Assembly (NCBI GenBank): GCA_014338405.1
Contig: JTDE01002474.1
Coordinates: 8,355-72,354, forward strand
DNA from: Paragonimus skrjabini miyazakii
Taxonomy: Eukaryota; Platyhelminthes; Trematoda; Plagiorchiida; Troglotrematidae
Direction of reading: 5' to 3'
Length of the DNA: 64,000 nucleotides
In this document: positions 1 through 11,553 of the stretch, piece after piece
Numbering within the stretch: position 1 is the first letter of the stretch
How the letters are laid out: each line of letters starts with the position of its first letter
Made by a program: the position numbers and the translations under genes
The notes under the pieces: generated by a model
Database searches by the model: none
Seen by the model: the letters and a program-made list of their open reading frames with translations, nothing else
What the model was told of the DNA's origin: nothing

Positions 1-19
1 ATATATATATATATATATA
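1..19. repeat. AT microsatellite
   Basis: Window starts inside an (AT)n run. Confidence 0.95.
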
Positions 20-2015
20 AAATTGTCACAGAAAGCATTCCTCGTTCTGTCATCAACCTGTGTAAAGTAGTTGACGTTTTTGTCCAACTCTTATGTGACT
101 CAACAACTCAGGTATATTTGTCTGATCTGTATAAGTTTATTAACGAAAAACTAGACTTCCTAATCTCCTTCGTTATTCTTTTCTGGATTATTTATCTAAA
201 TGTGAGTGATCCTAGTGTGTCTAGGTTTCAACGTATACTTGAAGACGATTGTCAAGTCCTTTGTGTTTTTGTGTTCCAGTTGCTTTCCGAACAGTTCAGT
301 TCATCTCACTTGACTGTTTACGTTGGCTTTGTGTTCTTTGCTTCAGAGCACATGTTAACCAAGACCTGAACTTACTAGCTTCTGTTTGCAAGTTCCGCGT
401 TGCAAACAAACACGGACAAACCAGCCCGTTTATTAAAATTGCGAAACTTGTAGATGCTAATCCTATGAGGCCTCTCGATTTTGGGTTGACTGGGCTGATT
501 TTCGGTGGAGAGATTGTCCAATGAAATGAAATTTTAGTACGGGACTGATCCATGGAAAGAAAGCGTTATTTCAAAATCCAAACAGTGTAATTGTGAAACA
601 AATCAACTGTTGTAGAAGCAATTGACTCATGAAATATATTTCTCATTCTTTAGCCGGTCGGCTCACTATCACTTCATTAGCTATGGAAGTGATTTCAATA
701 CTTGGATAGGCATATATCCGAGGAGGTTAACCCAACATAGTGAAAGTTTTTTACTCCGACAGCGTCCTGCCTGTTTTTTGTGTCGGCGGTCTCCACTAGA
801 CCTTATCCATACAAAAAGAAGCCGTCTGCCGCAATGCGTTGACATTTCGTTTATTCTCATCGGTCACAGATGTAAAATTAGCAGAGTACATACATTAGGC
901 AAAAAGTGATAAAGTGGACACGCATACAATCGTACTTAGTACGATGTAGTCATGGTCCTAGTAACCCGATGCGTCGTCTCTGTCACTTCCGTGCACACAA
1001 CACCTGTTGTTAAGTTTGGATGGATATAACTTCACTGAAGATCTGTTACTTCGGGCTTCGTTTGCCCAATCTTACTTTTTTATACGCTAAATGGACCACG
1101 TTGGTGACCTATGTTCATGAGATGTTTAGCAATCGATGATACAAGATTTCGAGTAGCTAGTTCATGAGTTTGTGGCTGTTGTGTCGTTACTTATTCCAAT
1201 TACCCAAGAAAATTGTCAATCTCTTCCACCTGCGTAAACATCGCTGCAGCTACAGGTAAACTGGTACACAACGTGAGGGACAGAGTGGTTAGACGAACTG
1301 CCTTCGCAATAATGTAGAACTGGTCCTTCAGTGGTTTGAACTCACCACAACTGTGCAGCCGCATACGTACAGATATGACTGACTCCTTGGTTGTACTGTA
1401 TTTAGTGTCATTGTATGTGTGCTCGTTCTCATTCTACACTCGTTTGTCTAATGTATCTAATTTGCATGTTTTGTCTGACTGTTACGAATCAACGAAATGT
1501 CAACGTCTCGCAGCACTCGTCTCCTTTCTGCAGTTGTTAACAAGAGGTCTGCTTTTCAAAGTACACTCCACCATCGGTCATTATGGGTTTTCCTATGGGG
1601 ACTGAGGGCTTGTGCTATATAAACAATCAAATCGGCTAACGCATTAATTTTGTTTATTATTGTCCGGTTAGTCATTCCACTTTTCAGTGACCTCAAACCT
1701 GTTATAACTGCAAAAGAAAACTAACGATACACTAACCTTTCGCAACGAAAACCACACTATCAAAAAGACGCTCGGGACTTCTGTTCCTCGAAAAAAAAAC
1801 CATAAACCTTCCAGTCAAGAAGCAAAGAAACCAAAAAAAACGAATTTATCCGCCCCGCGAAAATTATTGTATATGTGTTTAAAAGTGACCTTGAGGAAAA
1901 AAAGGAATTTCTATCGCCTCTTAAAAACGCTCCAAACAATCTGATTGGCTAACGTTCAAATCAGCATAGTGAACTTTTGAGGGTACCGTATCCCGAATTT
2001 GACTTCAGATTTTAG
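20..2015. other. No gene seen
   Basis: Only short chance frames; no domain, repeat or RNA gene recognised. Confidence 0.5.
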
Positions 2016-2285
2016 ATCTGCGGGAAAAGTTTGCTCATCTTGACGGAACCATACGTTCCTCGACATATAGTTGGTCTCTGCCTGAAGCATGACAGGCGGC
2101 CGTTGTTGCTGTTGCTCATTTGTGTGTTTTTAGTCCTCTGGGCCGCTTACACCATAGTGCTTCCAGATGTGTCACTTTCAACACTCGTCGTTCACCGTCG
2201 ACTCAAACCTGTGTACGACTTAACACGACAATTTGAAGTGAAGTTGAACAACAATGCATCCTTAGAAACAGGAACAAGCCACTAG
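2016..2285 (+). other. Possible exon with a membrane anchor
   Basis: An acceptor-like CTTCAGATTTTAG precedes a 90-codon frame ending in TAG. It has no in-frame Met. It carries a basic stretch (CLKHDRRP) followed by a strong hydrophobic segment (LLLLLICVFLVLWAAYTIVLP), then a polar tail containing a possible N-glycosylation site (NNNAS). The layout is that of a type II membrane anchor. Whether it belongs to a real gene cannot be decided from the window. Confidence 0.35.
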
Positions 2286-3483
2286 TGTGCATCATGTGGA
2301 ATGACCAGCTATCGTTATATGTGTCAAGCTGGCAACTGAAGACATTAAACCCCCAAAACTTGAAAAACCCAAAATGAAATGTCATATATTCTTTTCTGAT
2401 GCAGATATTATTGTGCGTAACGCACAAAGTTGACATGGATGAGTCACAACCAGAGGGACTATTACCATATTTAGTTAAAATAAAATGTCAGATACAATTG
2501 TGGAATCTTTTGATTGCTGATGTCTTTGGCTTCACAAATTGACCACTTTGGCAACTTTGTAATTTTCTCGAATGTGTCGGCGGTGTATATTAGAATCTGT
2601 TTGGTAGTATGCAATATCACATGCGAAGAAATGTTCCACTTCATCTTTAAACATGAATAACGACTAACTAATTCGGTCCCATCGTGTTGCCCTCAAGAGC
2701 AGTTTGCAGCGTGTTCTGTTCAACATTGGAGTTTAACAAATCATCTCCAATGTATGTTATTTGTTTGAGTGGTAACCTTCTTGTCTGTTCCTCTTTTGCA
2801 TTCCACATGAACAAGATTAAGACCTAGTGATATTCATGGGATCCTAGACGATTCGGTAGCTCTGTTCATATGGTCTATCTACACCAGTTACTTGCTATTG
2901 TCTATCACTGGACATGATGCACCCTAGTAGCGTCAATCCATGAGCTGATGAGTTATCATACTTATCTGTGTCCTTGAGGCACCAAGTGTCTCCAACCATG
3001 GATTCCTGTTCAACTCCTTATCGAACTGAAATACAAACATTATTGATTTAGTACTAAGCGATGATTTCTGAAAAATAAACATCTGAAGGCAAAATATTGC
3101 GATCGAATTAGTTGAGTACGCGGACAAAAGTGAGCTGCACCAATAGAAGCTACTCTTCTTGCTACAGTTGACCAGTTTTTGTGTGTATACACATCCCTAA
3201 TCAATTGACTTCGTGATCCGTTACCGCTTGAACCACATGTACACCCCATCTACATGTTAGGTTGTACAACTCGGATACGTTCCAGGTAAGAATAGCCGAT
3301 AACCTTTGTGTAATGAGCCGTCGCTCATTTCCACTAAATTACCGGCTCAATGAGCATCGCTTATAACAAGGCGCTTGGGGGCACTGGTGTATTAATGACT
3401 TGGAAACGCCCTGTTTGTCTAAATAACCCAATACATTGCAGTGGCTTTCGCCAAAATTCATTCACATTAACCTAGAAGCGTTT
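2286..3483. other. No gene seen
   Basis: Nothing recognised before the family B LINE tail starting at 3484. Confidence 0.5.
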
Positions 3484-4054
3484 CATCATCAGCATAGCAG
3501 CCATTAGCTTGACCAAAAGGTATTGTGGCTCGGGCCGCCGTTCACCTCAACCGTGACGTGGAATATCCTAGAAGAAAACGTTATTAAGAAGGTTGAAGAT
3601 TATTAAAAGAAGACTAAGAGGAAGAACTAGAAATGGTATGGATACAGGTCCGCTATTGACTGCGACACACCGCCATCTCGGATAGCGTCTCTAACCAGCG
3701 GTTTGAGTGATCACGAGGACCCCATCCAGGCAGGCGACACCTACCCACTTTGCTCAATGGAGCAGTCAAGGTCTTCATATTTTGTGACCACGTTGTCGCT
3801 TGACCACCACGTGGTTTGACCCAACTGTTGGTGGCCTCAGCATATAATGCCCGGTACGGTAAACGATCAGATGACATACGGAGTACGTGATCCAACCATC
3901 GCAAGCTGTGCAACGTAATTAGTTGACCAACTGATCGCGCATCCCGAGCGTTCCGGAATACGCACCGGCGAACGGCCACATTGCTCATGCGATCAGTCCA
4001 TTTAATATAGGCTACTTGTCGGAGACAACAAAGTGTTTCACGTTGGTCACTCAA
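3484..4054 (-). mobile_element. LINE 3' end (family B), RT C-terminus and tail
   Basis: The minus-strand frame reads DRMSNVAVRRCVFRNARDA, HSLRWLDHVLRMSSDRLPYR, then RLPGWGPRDHSNRWLETL. This is the C-terminal region following the reverse transcriptase in a widespread trematode endonuclease-RT LINE. The 133-codon frame is open to 3653. The untranslated 3' end continues to a short CATCATCAG run at 3484. The same tail occurs in plus orientation at 43931-44232. Confidence 0.8.
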
Positions 4055-4176
4055 CTGAACAATGCACCATGGTTCATTTCTCCTTTGTTTGGCCTCATAA
4101 GGTAGAGTTAACTAGGACGGGATTCCAATCAATGTCTTTCTTGTTTGGATCTGTACTTTTTTGTTACGTCCTACAG

Positions 4177-4223
4177 GTATCGTCACTTAAGGCGGTGGGA
4201 CGACCAAGCTCACCGACGTGTGG
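4177..4223 (+). CDS. Possible small exon of an unrecognised plus-strand gene
   Basis: Bounded by an acceptor (TACGTCCTACAG) and a donor (GTAACT). In the phase that fits the next exon it encodes VSSLKAVGRPSSPTC with two bases left over, which join the T at 4477. Too short to be certain; the support is the fitting phase and nearby exons on the same strand. Confidence 0.35.
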
Positions 4224-4476
4224 GTAACTTTAAGATGCAGTGCTTGGCTGTGGTCGAACACATTCCACCTCGTGATCAGTTTGTACTGGTAACGATCGCG
4301 ATAATTTTAATTGATTTTACTGTCTTCCGATGCTCATTTTCGACCGTACACTTCACGGTTTCTATTTCGTGAGTCTCGACAAACAAGAAACCGACCGCAG
4401 TGGAGTGTCGGGTTGAAAGTGGGCGTCGAAAGACATTCAGCACTTTTGTATTATGTTGCTTATTTGGATATTTCAG

Positions 4477-4624
4477 TGGATCTCCTCTTTGTTTTTTTGC
4501 CCTCGTGCACTATTCCAAGTTGTCTTTTGCATTACTCGTTGATTATGTTATTTCTAATCCCACCAGCGTCTGTGATGACCTTGCCGATAGACTTCTTTCT
4601 GATTCGTGCCCTTTTCCCTACGAC
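4477..4624 (+). CDS. Possible exon of an unrecognised helical protein
   Basis: Acceptor GGATATTTCAG at 4476. The frame reads GSPLCFFALVHYSKLSFALL, then DYVISNPTSVCDDLADRLL and SCPFPYD. It looks like paired amphipathic helices. To join the next exon in phase 0 the donor would be GTGTTC at 4625; a second donor, GTGTAT, lies about 11 bases downstream but gives the wrong phase. A second reading frame is also open here, so the call depends on context. Confidence 0.5.
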
Positions 4625-5058
4625 GTGTTCACCGGGTGTATATCCGGTAGTAATAGTGTGGTGTAGTAATAGTGTCTGCTCCTACTGATGCTTATAGAGT
4701 TTCCCTACCCTGCGTATTATCTTTGCAACACACCCACACCAATTGCAGAGAGAATGGTTGACTAAAAAGTAATCTCACAGCGTTCCACCTTTCTACAAGG
4801 TTGTGAACCTAAAAGTAATCAGCTGTTTGATGGTTGGATATCCACACACTTAGAATGAATGAGGCAACTTCTTGTAAGTGTTGGTTAGTGTTAGACGTAG
4901 AAGCAGAAATTACTGGTCCCCTTCTTCCATATTCCCAAGATTTCTCGGAGCTCGTTTCAATCCGGTTTCTCTCTGTTGAGTTTTGAACTAGGCGATACTT
5001 ATGTCTAGTTCAACTGGCACCTTGGATTTTCTACCTTTTTGTCTGTCCGTCCACTCAG

Positions 5059-5520
5059 GTGATCCCTGCCTTGGATCGCATGGTATCAACCTTACTCGCT
5101 GACCAAGCGGAGCAGGGGATTCGGGCAAGCCTTGCTTTGATTATTGGTTCAATGCCTCTGACTCGGTCTGCCACATTAAACTATGCGGGTATGATAGGCT
5201 GCCTCATCGGTAGTGTGCAGCGCAGAATTAACCATACCACCGATCTTCTGGTTCACATGGCTGACAGACAAGCGCGTAAGAAGGTGCTATCCACATGGAC
5301 GCCTTGCCCTATCCAGTCGGACCATCAGACTGCACTGAATTCGTTGAACGAACTGTTGACCAACCTTTCTCGTCTTGATGTGGATCCTGCACGCAGGTCG
5401 TACTACGCGAGTCTGTTGGCGGGCCAACTCGATTCTACGAGTATGCAACAAAAACACTCAATCGGGCATTATGATCAATTACTTTTCGTCAGAGTGTTGA
5501 CGGATGCGTACATTTTCGCT
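5059..5520 (+). CDS. Exon of an unrecognised helical-repeat-like protein
   Basis: Acceptor GTCCGTCCACTCAG at 5058. It encodes 154 codons, beginning VIPALDRMVSTLLADQAEQG, with regular leucine spacing, NELLTNLSRLDVDPARR and SYYASLLAGQLDS, and rich in Ala, Leu and Arg. The look is that of an alpha-solenoid (HEAT-like) scaffold, but I cannot name the family. The frame stays open to TGA at 5539. Donor GTACAG at 5521 keeps phase 0 with the next exon; the better-looking GTGAAG a few bases later does not. GC content is visibly higher than in the surroundings, as expected for coding sequence. Confidence 0.65.
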
Positions 5521-5865
5521 GTACAGGGCTTGTCCCGGTGAAGCTTTAGATAAGGTACGCAGTCTAGTTTCCAGTCATATTTACGGTTAGGTTTGTGGGG
5601 TGTATGGTTTTACGGCTGAACACTTTTACAACACTATAATGGTCTTGAGTTTTTGTTGTTCGTTTCGGACGACCAACGTCATTTGCCGGTTGCTTTGGGC
5701 ATTATTGTTTGAAGAATTTTTAGGTCGACATATATCTCAGTGGTCGATTGTCAGGAATAATACTAATAAACCGTAAACGATTTTTAACTTTGCTCACTAT
5801 ATTTTTTCACTAGCCTCGCCCTGTTCACTTTTTGTCAGTAAGCCTGTTTTTACCCTCCACCTCAG

Positions 5866-6331
5866 GCCCGAGCAGCGGTGTTGCACATGAAACGGTACGG
5901 CTTAGACCTGACCGCGTTGCAGTCGACCCAATTGATTTTCCGTCCAATTATGTCTGACCGGACAAGTTCAGCCGGATCAATCGGCATGGCGCACCATGCT
6001 ACTGTGTTGGGCTACCTCTCGACAATACTCACGACCTCGTCTGACACACCTGCTTCCTCCCCCAATCACAACAACAGTCACCTAAACCGGGTTACAAACG
6101 TTCCGACTGTTTTATCCTACCCCGACCAACAGACATTAGCTGATTGGGTCGGCCAACCTCCAAAACAGTGGCCGCATTATTTAAAGAAACTGTTACAAAA
6201 TCGCCCTGATATTCACTTGCATTTAGTGCCACGCTCGGGACTTGGTACACGAGCTGCTCCGCACACTATGGATCCGTTTGATGTTTATTTGGAATTTGAG
6301 TCGGACACCGTTGTTTTTGCATTTGAGTCCA
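5866..6331 (+). CDS. Exon of the same unrecognised plus-strand gene
   Basis: Acceptor TTACCCTCCACCTCAG and donor GTGAGT at 6332 are both strong. The open frame of 155 codons starts ARAAVLHMKRYGLDLTALQ. A Ser/Asn/His-rich loop (SSDTPASSPNHNNSHLN) follows in the middle, then DWVGQPPKQWPHYLKKLL and MDPFDVYLEFESDTVVFAF near the end. It is GC-rich relative to the flanks. No family recognised. One base is left over for the next exon, which I could not place with confidence. Confidence 0.7.
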
Positions 6332-6508
6332 GTGAGTCGAAACAACGAGACCGTTTGAACACTCAGTTTCTGCTCTCCCGTTGTTTTCTCACCTGTTTAT
6401 ATCATATTTTCTCTAGGGATTATGATCGACTGACCTAGAAGAGCATTCTTCCGATAAGCCTTTAATTGCCTTTTCTTTTTGACTGTATTCGTATAACTTA
6501 GAAAGAAA

Positions 6509-6646
6509 TTCGTAACGCATTTTCCTCTCTTTCCGGTGTTGAAATGGTTAACGCCAAACCTGTGAGACAGCAAAGAGGAACAGACTGTTTCTGTTGGAAA
6601 TCGTCCACATCTAGCAGTGCCGTTAGTGTTTAACGCTGTATTCTCT
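6509..6646 (+). other. Open frame after an acceptor, possible further exon
   Basis: After CGTATAACTTAG a frame reads KEIRNAFSSLSGVEMVNAK and continues for about 43 codons to a stop. Its phase does not match the donor at 6332, where direct splicing would give an early stop. It is either part of another isoform or chance. Confidence 0.2.
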
Positions 6647-7569
6647 TATAAGACTACTAATGTTCTCGGAAAGGACGTACTATTTCCGAACAAAAGTTTG
6701 CAGTTCTGCTTAGTATTCGTTGATACACTGAAAACCATCGTCAGTACTTGAATACTGACGAATAACTAGTCTTTCTGGATTGTAGTTTATCACCACCCTA
6801 CCCAATTGAGCTTGTATGCACCACTAGAAGTACGCTCCAGGATCCGTTCAAGGTTTTGAACACTGTGTGTCCGTCATTCTGATAGACATTGCCAAACTTG
6901 AAACCATCGCACCAAAATCATATTAAACTTAATGTCCTAAAGTTTGTAATGGTTCTGTGAAACTGTTCATGTATACACTACAATGCCGGGCGAGTGCTTT
7001 TGAAAGATAGATGGAGAATAACGGTTTAGCAACTTAAAGAATCACTTTCTTTTCCTCACAGTGTTTGACTGTATTAGGAGTTTGTCGACTGAGCATTCGG
7101 AATATGGGCTTCACAGTCGAATACAATATGCCGACAGTAGCCAGCTGGATTTGAAGTTGTGTTCAAGTCCTGGACGCTACGCACATTTCCATTGAAGCAT
7201 GTATCCGGTCTACTATACCAAAAACGTGCAAGAAATTAAATTGTATGACGTCAAATAGCGTGGGGCTTATTAGTTCTGAAGGCAATTTTTACTGTTCAAC
7301 TTTCTGGAGAAATTAAGCGACTGCGCTTCCGTCAAATGCTTTGATCGGACTATTGGCCTTTTTTTCATTGGAGGTTTGTTGCATAAGACAGCTTACACTG
7401 AGTCATTCGGACAGAGTGTTGTGAGTCACTAACTCAACGTGTTTTCGGATAACCGATCAGCATTAAAATGTAGTCTGACACAGCCTTGCAAACTCGTTCT
7501 GTGACCGAAAAACTGATTTTCTCATTGTGAATTGAATGACCTGGAAGTAATATTTTTTCATTCTTTAAG

Positions 7570-7626
7570 GGTGCCAAACAAAATGCCGCAGCGCGAGCGT
7601 TGTTTATTGATGCTGTAGGCTATTGA
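7570..7626 (+). other. Possible terminal exon
   Basis: After a T-rich tract and acceptor (CATTCTTTAAG) the frame reads GAKQNAAARALFIDAVGY and stops at TGA. Direct splicing from 6331 would use another frame, which also stops within 15 codons. It could be the 3' end of the plus-strand gene or chance. Confidence 0.25.
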
Positions 7627-7929
7627 CGTAAGGTTCGAGGTGGTTTGGTTGAGTTGTCTGCGATGTGAAGGTAACGGATGAAGAAGGACGGTTTAAGCCG
7701 TTAAGAAATTGCCTTACATATGCCACCTTATACGCGTTTCGACTGTTCTCTTGCAAGATGCCGGTTCATTAATGTTGAGTATTTGAGTCTAGTAATTAGA
7801 TCTTTTTTTTGCTTTCTGGTTAGGATTTGTTCTTCTCTCCATGTGTGTATGGAAATCGGGCGTCAGTACGAGTATTTAGTATTCTCGAAAATTTCTGTTG
7901 AATCATAGAAGACAACGGTGATGAACACT

Positions 7930-8260
7930 TGGTGTATTCCTTCTTCTGCTGTTGTACAGCCGAAGTATTTGGGTCGGGTGATCGAGCGTTCGTCCAAACA
8001 GGTAGAAGAACATTATTCTGCCCTGCTCGGGACACGTTTACCAAAAACTTACACAGCGCAGCAGTTGAACATCTGGCCGATGCGGACCATCGCTTTGACC
8101 CAAAACAGGCCTTCGGTATAGTTTACTAAATCTCGGCCAGCCACCTCAGGCTGGTCAGACAACGAGTGCTAGTCACTGCGGAACAGATTATTGTTCGATT
8201 ACGCAACCTGGTTCTTTGTTCTCCAAAGAAGTTCGTACAAACCCTACAGTTGTCGTGGCC
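7930..8260 (+). pseudogene. Penelope-like element fragment, GIY-YIG C-terminus
   Basis: Reading across one frameshift and one stop, the sequence resembles the C-terminal endonuclease of trematode Penelope-like elements: VYSFFC-C-C-TAE, then HLADADHRFDPKQAF, then a run with RLVRQRVLVTAE and LRNLVLCSPKKFVQT. The Cys-Ser-Cys start, the H-x-x-D-x-x-H-x-x-D region and the final C-x-K-K-F motif are those of the family. Not functional. The reverse transcriptase part is absent. It lies downstream of the unrecognised plus-strand gene. Confidence 0.65.
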
Positions 8261-10429
8261 AAAGGTCACATCACTGACGTCAACCTCGACTTTTATGACC
8301 TAACTGTGAACGGATCTCTAAACTACTTATCAGAAATACCAGTGACTCGTTGTTTGAGTGGCTCAACTCGTTTGTTTGGAACTTTGTACCCTATTATACG
8401 CACCAATGGTGGTTTTCATGATGTTGATTTAATTTTGTTGAAAATAAATAAACGTATTGATCTGATGACGACCACAGGCATATTACTGTTCACTGTGATA
8501 GTGAACTGAATGTTGGCTACTGCAACTGAAATAGGTTCGCAAGGTCAAGTTCACCGCTAAACTTGTTGGTCATTTTTTCCGGAAACCTCGGGTCGTCCGT
8601 CCCCTGTGCGAGGTTCCCGTCACTGAGTTGTTGAGAGGATCTAAGCTGAATGTGCGCTGCTCCTTTTTGAGTGATAATAGGCTTGTTGTTAGACCAGATG
8701 TGGTCGCATACATTTTCGGATGAAACGCTTAAGTTGTGATCATTACCAACCAGACGGTAACAGTATCGGTTAATTAGAATACTTCTGCATGAATTAAGGC
8801 AGAGAAGTTCCAAGATACAAGGCCTCCCAACCGATCCACTCAGATGAGTAGTACTTTCGAAACGTTTGCTGCAAAATACAGAACTTTTTACAATCCCCGT
8901 TTCCCCATCAAAACTGGTGGGTAATTGAGACATTTAATTGTCGAATGACCCGAATAAGCGCACGATAAGATTTCCTCTGTTGACAGATCGAAGGACGGCA
9001 TGTGTACAGCATGTTACCGTGATTGAGTGCACAAGAGCAGTACTTGCGAAACGACCAATCCTTCGCAGCAAATGTTATATTGCGGTTGACGGAAGGTCTA
9101 CTCGATGGAGGCTATGGTAGGAGCGGATAATTCTTCCACCAGTCTCGCCTTACTATCCATGGTTAGCAAACGGTCTGCAACATTGATGGGGGCGTCACGT
9201 TGGATCCGCAAGTGTTTCCACAGAAATGATCAACTCATCACAAAATAACAAGCGACAAAAGGAAACCCCGTTGTCATGTTTTCTACGTTGAATCACAGCA
9301 TACCCGCTCAGTCATTCTGAGAGAAAAAAGTTTTCTTCTAAAATGAGAACAAATGAGGGGAATTGACTGTGTTGACACGTACGGATGCTGTGACTGAATA
9401 AAGGCGTCACACGCCGCCGTTAGCCAGATTGACTTAGTGCTGCCGAAGAACAACCAGTTCGCATGTCTCACATTTTAAAATTTCCATCTATTACAAGGAA
9501 CAAGACATAAAGGTGTCCAACCTCCGGATGTTAAAATGAAACCGGTGCTATTTGTTATCCATACGACTCGCGGTCATTCAAGAAAATAACCGCTGCAAGT
9601 AATGCGATTTCATTTATACAATGCAGTTACTTTCAGTAGATCTCGTTCTTCTGGATCTGTGACTACCGTGTATTCATAAATGTTGAGTAACGAAGTTTGA
9701 ACCGAGTCACTTGTGTCACAAACGCAGTTCAGCTCATTTTCACTTTTGTTAATAATGCGAACTTATGTCACCACAAAAAAGATTGAAGGATAGTATCGCA
9801 TTGCCTGAACGGAAAACGCTCAAAAACTGTCGCACAGTCAATCATAACACAAAAACTACCGATCTGCATATTGCTCATATAAGATTTTAGGTAACTTTTA
9901 TCAATGGACTGAGAACACAACGTTACGAGTAAGTTGTAACACTCGATGTCTAAGTCACTTCGAGTGACCTTCTTCAGGAGTGTTAATCAAAACCTTATCT
10001 CTAATTTTCGTATATCAGCCTGTCAGTGATTTTAGACGATCGCATCACGTTTGCAGGTTGATTAGCTTCTGTACAAACTTGTAACTTTGAGCTGTCGATA
10101 GGGTAATCACTCTTTTGCAGTAACCTCTCTGATTATGTAGCTAGAAACCTCCTGGTTGCTATAACGTCAACCAGATCGTTTTACACCCTACTTTATGTGT
10201 ACTGTACTTTGCTTGATAAGGGCCAGTACTGATGATTACTTTGTTTTTAACATGTTAAGGCCTGACCAATAATGTACTGAATAATGGACACTCGCAACAT
10301 ATAATACGTTGCCTCACATCGATTTATTTACCGCTAAATTCCTTTTTGGAGTGTATTTAATTTTAAGATCTATACACTTTAATTACTCCGCATAGTAAAG
10401 TTATGGGAAGGTAAAGGTGGAAACCGACA
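8261..10429. other. Intergenic, little seen
   Basis: Apart from the unassigned frame at 8517-8933 nothing is recognised. Confidence 0.5.
8517..8933 (-). other. Unassigned open frame of 138 codons
   Basis: Starts MSQLPTSFDGETGIVKSS, Ser-rich, with no domain or motif I recognise. It lies just beyond the Penelope fragment on the opposite strand. May be chance. Confidence 0.2.
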
Positions 10430-10640
10430 CATCATCATCATAGACAGCAATACATCAGTGGTTCACACTGATGTTTAAATGTCACACAACCATGAAGAAG
10501 AAAGGCAAACCGTGCATAAGAAGAGAAACAGGGGGACGGGAAGAGACCTAACTACTAAAATAGTCACGTCTATATTCAAACATTCGACATCAAGGTGCCT
10601 ACACGTTTTAAACAAACAACTAAGTTGTAGGCAAAAGTAA
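10430..10640 (-). mobile_element. LINE 3' tail (family A), truncated copy
   Basis: Minus-strand match to the tail at 15110-15551, ending in a CATCATCATCAT run (the ATG repeat of the tail). It includes the hairpin with CATCAGTG and CACTGATG arms at 10453-10473. It has no coding part. It directly abuts the inverted repeat that flanks the first assembly gap. Confidence 0.75.
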
Positions 10641-10642
10641 GG

Positions 10643-10747
10643 CGTCATCATCTGTATGCGGGATTAAAAAACAGCAACACGATGAAATAAGTTTTTCTGC
10701 GTCATGTGGGAAGATTAGTCGAAATAATAGTAATAATAATAACGGCA
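10643..10747. repeat. Left arm of inverted repeat next to assembly gap
   Basis: 105 bases. Its reverse complement is found at 10848-10953 with one substitution and one 1-base indel. It ends in a TAA/AAT microsatellite-like run at the gap. Confidence 0.9.
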
Positions 10748-10847
10748 NNNNNNNNNNNNNNNNNNNNNNNNNNNNNNNNNNNNNNNNNNNNNNNNNNNNN
10801 NNNNNNNNNNNNNNNNNNNNNNNNNNNNNNNNNNNNNNNNNNNNNNN
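10748..10847. other. Assembly gap (100 N)
   Basis: Exactly 100 N, the usual placeholder for unknown length. It lies between the arms of an inverted repeat. The true content is unknown. Confidence 0.99.
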
Positions 10848-10953
10848 TGCCGTTATTATTATTACTATTATTTCGACTAATCTTCCCACATGACGCAGAA
10901 AAACTTATTTCATCGTGTTGATGTTTTTTTAATCCCGCATACAGATGATGACG
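10848..10953. repeat. Right arm of inverted repeat next to assembly gap
   Basis: 106 bases, near-perfect reverse complement of 10643-10747. It starts with GCCGTTATTATTATTACTA-type sequence at the gap edge. It lies about 140 bases beyond the CoREST stop codon in the direction of transcription, so it may fall in the 3' untranslated region. Confidence 0.9.
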
Positions 10954-11090
10954 AGAAGGGATAAGTTTGCAAGATTAACGATTTTCTAGACCACAGTAAA
11001 CGTTAGACCGCACCCATTTTTTACAAGCATATCAGGGCAAGGGCTGGAATCGCCCAGCATGCAGAAACGGTAATCAACATTTGGAGCCCG

Positions 11091-11553
11091 TCACACCTTT
11101 GGCCTACGTCCGCGACGACCTCTGCCTCTGACTATGACGACTGGTTTGTCGACCACCGTCATGGGAAGACTGATTCTTGACAAACCTCGACGGCATGGTG
11201 GTCGGCCTCGTTTTCGACGTTCAGCCGGACGAGCATCCATGCTAGACTGTTCCATGTTCGGGTTGTCAGTTTTTGGTTTTTCCTCCTGTTTATTGATTTT
11301 CTCATTTACATTAGTTGAGGTTGGGGAGGCACGACTGTCAGATGATGTGATCGTTTCAGCAGGAACTTCGTCGCACATCACTGAAGAGGTACAGGGTTGT
11401 TCTTCAGTTTTCGTGCTAGCAATGACTACATGAAACTCGCCCGGATTCAATCCAGCGTGAGGATCGAGCGCAGTTGGTTCTTCAAATTCCTGTTTGGTCG
11501 TTTCCATGTTAACGTCAACGTCAGGCACGGAGTCTGTGTCTTTTTCTGCAAGA
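11091..11553 (-). CDS. RCOR: CoREST last exon: acidic tail with AT-hook-like motifs
   Basis: Acceptor CCACTTCTAG (splice before TCTTGCAG) gives the phase required by the SANT2 exon; a nearer AG three bases downstream of TTGC does not. The reading frame runs about 153 codons to TGA at 11093-11091. The first two thirds are acidic and polar with many Glu, Asp, Ser and Thr. The last 45 residues are basic: ERRKRGRPPCRRG is a canonical AT-hook core (R-G-R-P), and RGRGRRGRRPKV at the very C-terminus is a second, looser one. AT-hooks bind the minor groove of AT-rich DNA. I do not know this tail from vertebrate CoREST, so it may be a lineage feature. Confidence 0.8.

Noticed and set aside
2940..2980. 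CTGATGAG at 2.94 kb as a hammerhead core
   Set aside because: No GAAA box at a suitable distance.
8146..8333. Open frame QAGQTTSASH... overlapping the Penelope fragment as a host exon
   Set aside because: The overlapping frame gives Penelope endonuclease sequence, which explains the region better.
10620..10921. Open frames on both strands across the first gap
   Set aside because: They are mirror images created by the inverted repeat and by treating N as coding.
11546..11553. The AG just before AAAAAGACAC as acceptor of the last CoREST exon
   Set aside because: It gives the wrong phase with the SANT2 exon and destroys the AT-hook frame; the AG eight bases upstream fits.
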